Source: Amyloporia xantha
Lineage: Eukaryota; Basidiomycota; Agaricomycetes; Polyporales; Adustoporiaceae
Direction of reading: 5' to 3'
Assembly: GCA_036971615.1 (NCBI GenBank)
Contig: JAYKKR010000011.1
Span: 62,001 to 126,000, forward strand
Length of the DNA stretch: 64,000 nt
Shown here one piece after another: positions 57,801-64,000 of the stretch. A program made the position numbers and the translations under genes. Below the pieces are notes generated by a model that searched no databases, was not told where the DNA came from, and worked only from the letters and a program-made list of their open reading frames with translations. Position 1 is the stretch's first letter. Every line of letters begins with the position of its first letter.

Positions 57801-60112
57801 GAGTGCAATTATCATTCCATCTTCATCTTCTTCTGGGTCGGCCGAAGCGGCCGTTCCATGATCATGTGCGTGAGCTGCGTGTGATTATGGATCTGTCGTC
57901 CTGGCACAAAACCTGCCTGAGAGTTGTGTATTAGGTCAGGGGCAGCTTCTGCCAGTTTTGCTGTCAGGGCCTTAGTGTATAACTTGTAGTCCGTATTTAG
58001 GAGCGTGATGGGCCGGTAGTTAGCGATGTCCGCCCTATCTTTCTTTTTGAAAATGGGGCACATCCAGCCTTCAGCAAAATTTGTCGTTTTGTCGACGCCA
58101 TATAGTTGAATGTCGTTAAAGGCACTCGTTAGGAGGTCAAGTACGTCAGGAAGTTCTCCTTCCTCTTCATCTGATTCGCCGCTATCGGGTTCTGCTGACA
58201 CTGACTGCTTCTGTATGTCAACCCAGGCCCCGTAGGTGTATCCGTCGGTCCCGGCCGCGCTATCTTTATCTGAGACTTTTAAGGCGCGTTGGATATCCTC
58301 TCACTGTATGAGCTCTTTAAGCTGCTCTAGTTGTTTCGGGGTGGGGGATTTTTGTATGTTGTTGAGCACATTTGCCTCCGCCCCGATTCTTTTTATAGTG
58401 TCTCGTTCGAGACCTTGTGTTTGGAGTTTCTCATGGTAATCTCTCGCCAGTTCTGCCATTTTGGCCGAGTTCTTTTCGTATGTTGGTGTCGGTTCCAGCA
58501 GCCGATCATTGTTGTGGTCTGGCTGTGGGTGCTTCAGTGCGTATATCAGATCACGTGGTTTTTTCTCTTTTCCAAGTCTGCACCAGCCTTTACACAGGGT
58601 TTCGCCCTCTAGGCGGTTTTTGATTTTGACATCTCGTCGCTGTTGTGCGTGGTGTTTGTTTTCTAGCATCGTTAGGCGTTCGGTAAGTCGCGCCGTCTCT
58701 ACCTTCTGTTCTGTTTCGGGTAGTAGTGGATCGTTAACGGTCTTTTGCAGGGCCTGTTTCGTGCTGTTGATGTCTCTTATGAGCATCGGGACCATCTTTC
58801 TCTGCCGCTTTATCGCCTCTGCGCGAATGTCCATTTTTAAACTGTGGAGGATGCGTTGAGGGTTGTTCTCTTCTGAGCGCCCACCGTTCAGTTCTAGAAG
58901 GGCAGTCGCCGCTTTGCGTGTACGTTCTCTAATGTATTTCTGCATGAGTTTGTCCTTTAGGACAAAAGTTGGTATGGTGCGTCGTCCGGTTCCTACCCAT
59001 GGCGCATTTTCGGATGCCACTTTTACTGAGATCATCATATGGTCGGTACCAGGTATACCGGATGGGTGGCATTCCCATTCACGTGAGGCTACACCAATGC
59101 TCTCTGTCACGTAAATTCTGTCAATCCTTGACTGCGAGCCAGTTGCTTTCTGGTAGAATGTGAACATTTTTTCCGTTTGGTTCAGGTGTCTCCACTCGTC
59201 TTGTAGGTGTAGGTAAGCTTTGAGCTCATTTAGCTTGTCTACTGGCCCATTTGGGTCTCGGTGTGATGGCATTCTGTCTATGGCTTCTTCTACTAAATTG
59301 AAGTCACCGAGCATCATATCGGGGTGGGTCACCTTTCGATTTTCTGGCCTTTGATAGAAGTCTAAGATGTCTTCCCATAGGAATTCATTATGAGTGTGGT
59401 CATTTGGTGCATATACCCCAAGTACTGTGAGTGTTTCGTCGTGTTTACGGTATAGCTGGATTTGAATAGCTCTTCCTTCACATAGGACCGTTGCAGCGGC
59501 ATTGTCTGCGTCGAGTATCTCCCGGTTTAATACTATTGCGACACCCCCTTTCGCAGTTGGGTTTTCCGGGTCGCCTGACGCAAATATCCTCAGTCGCTGG
59601 GAAAAGAGTTGTTCAACTTTGTGTCGTCGTTCCTCATCCATGTGTGCTTCTTGCACTATCAGGATTCCGATACGTTTGTCACGCATTAGCTGGTTAACGT
59701 GCAACCACTTGTTATTAGGGTTATACAGATTCTCGCTACCGAAGCCGCGTATGTTTAGAGATGCAACTGTTACTGCGGCACGGGCCGTTTTATGGGACTG
59801 GTAAGTGTGTTTCTGTTTGTGACGCGTCCCAGTCGGAGGGGCGTTCGTGGAGTTAGAGGCTCCCGCGCTTCGGTGGCGCTGCATCCGCGGGGCACTGTGA
59901 CCCCCTCGATGGTTGAGGACGTTAATAGTCCTCTCGGCCTGTGGCCTATCTGGCGCAACTCGCGCTCCCATGGTGGTGCCTGGGATCAGGCCCTGTGGGC
60001 CTGACTCATGTGGGAGAGCGCGTTGCTCTCTGCCGCTCGTACTGGCGACATCTGGGTCCTGCGCGGGATGCCGGGGCCACAGATTTGGAGGGGGGCGGTC
60101 ATTGCCTGACAA
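54862..60112 (-). pseudogene. LINE ORF2: endonuclease, reverse transcriptase, RNase H (broken)
   Basis: Replication polyprotein of a fungal non-LTR retrotransposon. The AP-endonuclease comes first (TVASLNIRGFGS, ILIVQEAHM, LGDFNLVEEAIDRM, RIDRIYVTES, GTDHMMI). The reverse transcriptase follows (IIALDQEKAYDKISH, GVRQGDPLSCLLFD, active site FADDTTTF near 57,500). RNase H is next (IATDGSCYNNGKA, GELVAVSEA, SDSEYS, EGADKLA), and a C-terminal C..C...H...C motif (CARCGQIESMEHILSKC) ends the protein. Three lesions break it: an in-frame TGA near 58,301, a one-base frameshift near 57,815 in a C/A run, and another frameshift near 56,350-56,400. The catalytic residues are still present in each piece. 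The first codon is uncertain because the frame stays open upstream of 60,112. Confidence 0.9.
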
Positions 60113-60781
60113 GCTAGGGGGGGTTGGCCCCGGCGCCCGTTCAGGCTCGCGCCGTGCCTCTCCATGATTCCCGCCTGCCGTAATCTGACCCCCGTCGACG
60201 GTGAGTTGGGCGGCAGTCGAGCCTGACTCGCCTCGGGGGGTCAGGCTTTCATGTTCACCGTTGCCGTTGTGTTCATCCCGTCTTGTGTTTATATTCGTCT
60301 GTTGTGAGTAGTTAGTAGCGTTGTATAGTGGCCCTCTCTTCGGCTTGCCAGGCCGCCGAGAGTTGCTGTTGCTGCTGGTGGTTTCAGGCAGTCCTCATCG
60401 TTCCGGGGGAGTGTTCTGGTCTCCAACCCTTCCCGACTCTGGTTCGCCAAGCAAAGCTTGACACGGTGCTGCCCGAGGCCACCGTTCTCTCCTGGTCGCT
60501 TTCCTGTCCGTTCCAAAGGAACGTCAGTAAATTTAGGCTTCCAGTTGCGTCTCTTCGCAGCTCATGGATATCGTAGCTTACGTTCGGACGACTTGTTTCG
60601 TTTGCACCAGACTGCGGCCGCACTGGCTTTTGAGTCGTTTTTCAATCCCAAGAGGGAGGAGGAAACGGGAGGTTATATACGCGAGGTCATGCAATAGTAC
60701 AGGTGTGGTAAGATACAGAGAGTAGACGTGACATATATACTGTTCTGTTAGTGCGGGGATGTACACAGTCCGTAGTGAGAA

Positions 60782-62287
60782 CTACTTCCGCGGCTTCTGC
60801 CCCTGCGGCCCAGCTCGTTTCAGCTTGTTCGGTTTCCCGCCCTTCGCGTTCGTCTTCTTGACGAGTTCGGCATGTTTCTCAACTCCATCGTGTTTTGGTC
60901 CGAACCATCCATCTGTCTTGAAGAAGGGACAGTCGTAAGCAGGGTGGGTGACGGCTTTGCAGAGTTGGCACGTCACGCTGCCTGCGCGGACGAGGAGTAC
61001 CATATTGACCCAGTACTGGGTCATGCGCACAATCGAGAGGTACTCGCCTAGCTCCGCTTCGGACGTGGCGATGGGGCGTCCCCTGAGTTGTACGACGGTC
61101 GCCGGCTGACCCTTCGCGTCGGTGTTATCGAAGAAGGTGAGCGTGAAGGATGCTGTGGCGTGCACAGCATGTTCGTTAATGTTGCCTGGGATTCCCTGCT
61201 TGGTAAGTACTCGGGTGACATGCTGGCGGAATGTGTCGTTCATCCAGAGAGTCCGCTTGATCGTTGTCAGGATGGCGGCTTCGTTTTCCCTATCGACCGC
61301 GTCGCCTTTGAAATTACATAGGACCCAGGAAGGGGTCTCCGCCTCGATTCTGAGGACACTAAAAGTGAGGTCTCCGCTGACGGCGAAGGTTTGCTGGTGT
61401 AGGAGGTACTTCCATAGACGTTCCGTCCCGCCGCGGAGGAACATCGCCCAGGGAAGAGCGTACTTGTCTCGGGTGCCGCTCTTCCTGTTGCTGGTCGGCA
61501 GGATGATCTGGACACCCTCCGTGTCTGGGTTCCTGTTGTCTTGCGCACGGAGGGCGGCCTCCACTTGCGTCGGCGTACCCGTCTCGATGATTGCCACGAG
61601 GGTCTCGTCGGCCATGTCTCTAGCCTCGATGTCGGCAAAACGGAGGGTTTTCAAAAAGGCTAGGACGTCCCGTCCCGCTTTGGGGTGGTCCTTGTAGAAA
61701 GCATGGCCTGCCCCGTATGGGACGATCGCCAGGAAGCTGTCTGGGGCCCCCCTGACTTCGACGGCTTGTTCTTCCCGTAGATCCGTGATGAGCGTGGTGA
61801 GGGGGATATAGAGCCGTTGGAAGACGGCGTCGGTGAATGCCACACGTGATTTAGGGATGGCCGGGGCTGGGTCTTCGTCCCTCGTTTGGCGGCGATGGGG
61901 GTCGTCTGTTATGCCATCGGGCGCAGCGAGTGGGTTCGGCCACGGGTAGGCTTGCTTCTCGAGAGGTGTCATGGTCGCACGTTTGGGGAGACCTCGCATT
62001 TCACGTGGATTCATTACTGAGTCCTCGTCTTCAATGGTAGATGGATGCTCACGAGGTGGGTCTTTGTCTAACTGGGCTGTCCTCTCTCCGTCGACAAGTC
62101 GCGATCGCTTCGCGCGGTGGTCTGGCGTGCTAGGCGTCGGCGTAGGTTCCGTGCGGGTGGGCGTGGGGCCACCGGTCGTCGTTGGGCTGATAAGCCTTCC
62201 TGGCGTGGTCTCGCTCTGGGTCGAAGCTGCACCCGGAGTTGCTGGTTCCTTGGAGGAGGCGGGTGTGTCTTTCGAGGGAGTCGGCAT
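60782..62287 (-). CDS. LINE ORF1, gag-like RNA-binding protein
   Basis: Intact 501-residue frame from ATG at 62,287 to 60,782. The N-terminal ~130 residues are Pro/Thr/Ser-rich and likely disordered. A globular region follows (RVAFTDAVFQRLYIPLTTLI onward). Near residue 455 is a zinc knuckle of the C-x2-C-x4-H-x4-C type (CQLCKAVTHPAYDC), and the end is very basic. Such proteins coat the element RNA. It is still open although ORF2 of the same copy is broken. Confidence 0.88.
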   Translation of the reverse strand: MPTPSKDTPASSKEPATPGAASTQSETTPGRLISPTTTGGPTPTRTEPTPTPSTPDHRAKRSRLVDGERTAQLDKDPPREHPSTIEDEDSVMNPREMRGLPKRATMTPLEKQAYPWPNPLAAPDGITDDPHRRQTRDEDPAPAIPKSRVAFTDAVFQRLYIPLTTLITDLREEQAVEVRGAPDSFLAIVPYGAGHAFYKDHPKAGRDVLAFLKTLRFADIEARDMADETLVAIIETGTPTQVEAALRAQDNRNPDTEGVQIILPTSNRKSGTRDKYALPWAMFLRGGTERLWKYLLHQQTFAVSGDLTFSVLRIEAETPSWVLCNFKGDAVDRENEAAILTTIKRTLWMNDTFRQHVTRVLTKQGIPGNINEHAVHATASFTLTFFDNTDAKGQPATVVQLRGRPIATSEAELGEYLSIVRMTQYWVNMVLLVRAGSVTCQLCKAVTHPAYDCPFFKTDGWFGPKHDGVEKHAELVKKTNAKGGKPNKLKRAGPQGQKPRK

Positions 62288-63046
62288 GGCAGAGGGTGGT
62301 TATATACTCGCCGGTGGGCACAGGTAGGGTGGGTGGTCACGGTAGTAGTTAGTGGGGTGGTGGAAGTGGGTTTTCGAAAACACTCGCCTTTCAACCCGTT
62401 CAGGGAGTGGCCCTAGGGGTATTCGTGTGGTTCGTCGTATTGTCTGACGTTCCATTGTGCCGCTGGGGTGGCCTCTGCATTGTCGCTTTGATGTCGCGCT
62501 TTGTTCAGGTGGTCGTGGCGTGTGGCTCGGGGTTTGGCGCTGGCGTGCAGTCTGCGTCGGGGTTGTGTTCGACATTGGCCGGGTGACCTCTGAATCTTAG
62601 AGTGCCCTTGCGCGGCTCTCAGACTTGTGTGTCTGTTGAATAGCAGAGGTGTTGAGGTGACCTCTTGAAGCTGCAAAAAGGTTATTTTGCCGCGTCGTCA
62701 TTCGTGGCGTTGTCGTCGTTTATTCGCAATGACAGACAGAACGAACTGGAGATAGTGTTATTGCTCGTAAGGTATGAGGGTCTACCCTGTGGTAGCTATG
62801 TACATAGGTGGTGCGGGGAGCTTTCCTCAGGGGTGGGTCCCTCGCCGCTCTCTGCGGCGGTGGCCACTCACTGCGAGCCACTCGTCGAGTTGTCATTCTC
62901 GACTGGTGTCACACTGACACCATTTCCCCTCGATTTAACGAGACGCGGACGGCTGTTTGTTTCCCTGCATCGCAGGTACTCGTCCCTTGGGCCACGAAGA
63001 GGCCAGCCGCCGAACGCACCTGGGGTGGTGGTGGTTCTAGTCCAAG

Positions 63047-63062
63047 GGAACACCAAGAACTT
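63047..63062. repeat. LINE target-site duplication, 5' side
   Basis: GGAACACCAAGAACTT, identical to 54,616-54,631. The element therefore begins just left of it, at CTTGGACTAGAACC on the minus strand. Confidence 0.85.
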
Positions 63063-64000
63063 AGAACTTAGAAGGGAACGAGGTTACTTTGCTTGACGAT
63101 CACGTGTCCAAGGAAGCGACCACTGTGGCACGATCGAGAGCTGAGATTGGCCCTTATCAATTCTCTCCCTCCCTAAATTCCCGGGAGACCCCCGCACGGC
63201 ATGAAGCCACTAATCAGTGATCAGATCTGGTACCAGCGTCTTGGTATTTTGCAGTCGCCATGGTCGGACTTCCAAATCCTTCTTGTGGCGTCGTCAGCAG
63301 CCGTCCTTCAAGGCTGTTGAAAGAGTCGACCGCATGAGAAAAAGCATCATAACTACATAAATAGCTGGATATTTATTTACATCGACAACGGAACATTACA
63401 CAAACGCCTCAGATACCCCACCGTGATCAGATGTACGAGCTCGGGGAAACGGCTTAAACCGGCGGAGTGTGAATATTTATGCATACGCTGTGTGGATCTG
63501 TCATAGAGTTGCCATATTTGGGAGGTCGAAGCTATTTCAAGGTAGACGCCACATGGCCCATCATGCCGACCAGTGGCAAGGGCAGGGCAGCCTGCGCAGG
63601 GAATTTCGGGAGGGAGAGAATTGATAAGGGCCATTGTCTTCCTTCTCATCCTGTGGCGCACGGCTACCGCCGAGGTAATGACCACGGCATTGATATTGCA
63701 TTATAGCCTCTACGACTTTCGTCATATGACGCGGAAACTGTGATCTAGAAAATAGTTATCTAGTCAGTGGCCTTGCCCACCACGTCGGAGATCCCACCAG
63801 AACTCGTTGCTTCGCTACGACCTATCAGAAGATTTAGCATTATGTTCATTTTTCGCAAGACAACGGGTAACGTACTTTCAAATTATGAATCCTGCTCGGA
63901 AAAATAATCTTCTTGTTCGTCATGCTACAACGGGGGTGGGGAAGACTTTGACTGGCGAAGCGTACCCCTGACGCCACGCGGACGAGGCCACAGGCTATAG
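63063..64000. other. Region right of the LINE without recognised gene
   Basis: About 940 bp. No convincing coding region. The one feature is the 35-bp inverted repeat at 63,148-63,182 and 63,599-63,633. Confidence 0.5.
63148..63633. repeat. Inverted repeat, 35-bp arms, possible MITE or foldback
   Basis: The left arm starts TGGCCCTTATCAATTCTCTC (63,148-63,182). The right arm is its reverse complement at 63,599-63,633 with one mismatch in 35. The arms are 416 bp apart. The size and layout fit a small inverted-repeat element, but I see no clear target duplication (GAGAT on the left, TTGTC on the right), so a chance or structural foldback is also possible. Confidence 0.6.

Larger units (their letters stand above)
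54632..63046 (-). mobile_element. Full-length Tad-like LINE (non-LTR retrotransposon)
   Basis: About 8.4 kb on the minus strand. From its 5' end it has a ~760-nt 5' UTR (63,046-62,288), ORF1 (62,287-60,782), a ~670-nt spacer, ORF2 (about 60,112-54,862) and a ~210-nt 3' UTR. It ends in a poly(A) tail seen as about 22 T on the plus strand (54,631-54,652). A perfect 16-bp duplication of the target flanks it, so the copy is not 5'-truncated and inserted fairly recently. Endonuclease, reverse transcriptase and RNase H in one ORF2, with a CCHC protein in ORF1, fit the fungal Tad1 group. Confidence 0.92.

Noticed and set aside
61122..62416. Plus-strand frames of up to 191 codons opposite LINE ORF1
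   Set aside because: They mirror ORF1 codon structure and have no recognisable domain.
1..64000. CRISPR arrays, bacterial operons, ribosome binding sites
   Set aside because: The sequence is eukaryotic. The repeats present are segmental, tandem or transposon-derived and not regularly spaced short repeats with unique spacers.

Overview
The window looks like nuclear DNA from a mushroom-forming basidiomycete (Agaricomycetes, plausibly Polyporales). The genes are GC-rich and broken by many 50-60 nt GT-AG introns. They encode mitochondrial and membrane proteins typical of fungi, and the transposable elements (a Tad-like LINE with RNase H, a hAT-type element) are of fungal kinds. The species assignment is inference.

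Layout. (1) 1-17,270 is a tandem array of a 7.86-kb unit (starts at 1, 7,865 and 15,715; the third copy is partial). Each unit holds a MICOS subunit gene (MIC26/27-like, +). In units 1 and 2 this is followed by an internally deleted copy of the mitochondrial ribosomal protein bL31m gene (-), a scrambled 5' fragment of an ABC transporter gene (+), and a ~6-kb repeat of unknown family that I call element E (+). Unit 3 has the intact bL31m gene. (2) 17,270-24,550 is a single-copy core with a small single-pass membrane protein gene and most of a full-length ABCC-type transporter gene, all on the minus strand. (3) 24,550-47,100 is a second tandem array. It repeats [ABC transporter 5' exons (-) / divergent promoter / conserved acidic-protein gene (+) / element E (-)]. 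The only complete transporter lies at the left edge and the only complete acidic-protein gene at the right edge; inner copies are truncated exactly where they meet E. The second E carries a 1,554-bp hAT-like insertion with perfect 8-bp target duplications. (4) 47,100-54,600 is ordinary gene space: an intron-containing tRNA-Arg(ACG), a degenerate copy of it, a diverged local repeat, two genes of unknown function, and a CENP-B-like DNA-binding protein gene. (5) 54,632-63,046 is a full-length ~8.4-kb LINE on the minus strand with a 16-bp target duplication, ORF1 intact and ORF2 broken in three places. (6) 63,063-64,000 has no recognised gene but contains a 35-bp inverted repeat.

The most unusual aspect is architectural. 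Two tandem arrays in opposite orientation share element E and pieces of the same ABC transporter gene, and they flank a single-copy core. E sits at every duplication junction. The array multiplies MIC26 as intact genes while leaving bL31m, the ABC transporter and the acidic-protein gene as truncated or chimeric extra copies. I found no CRISPR array, operon or bacterial-type system.
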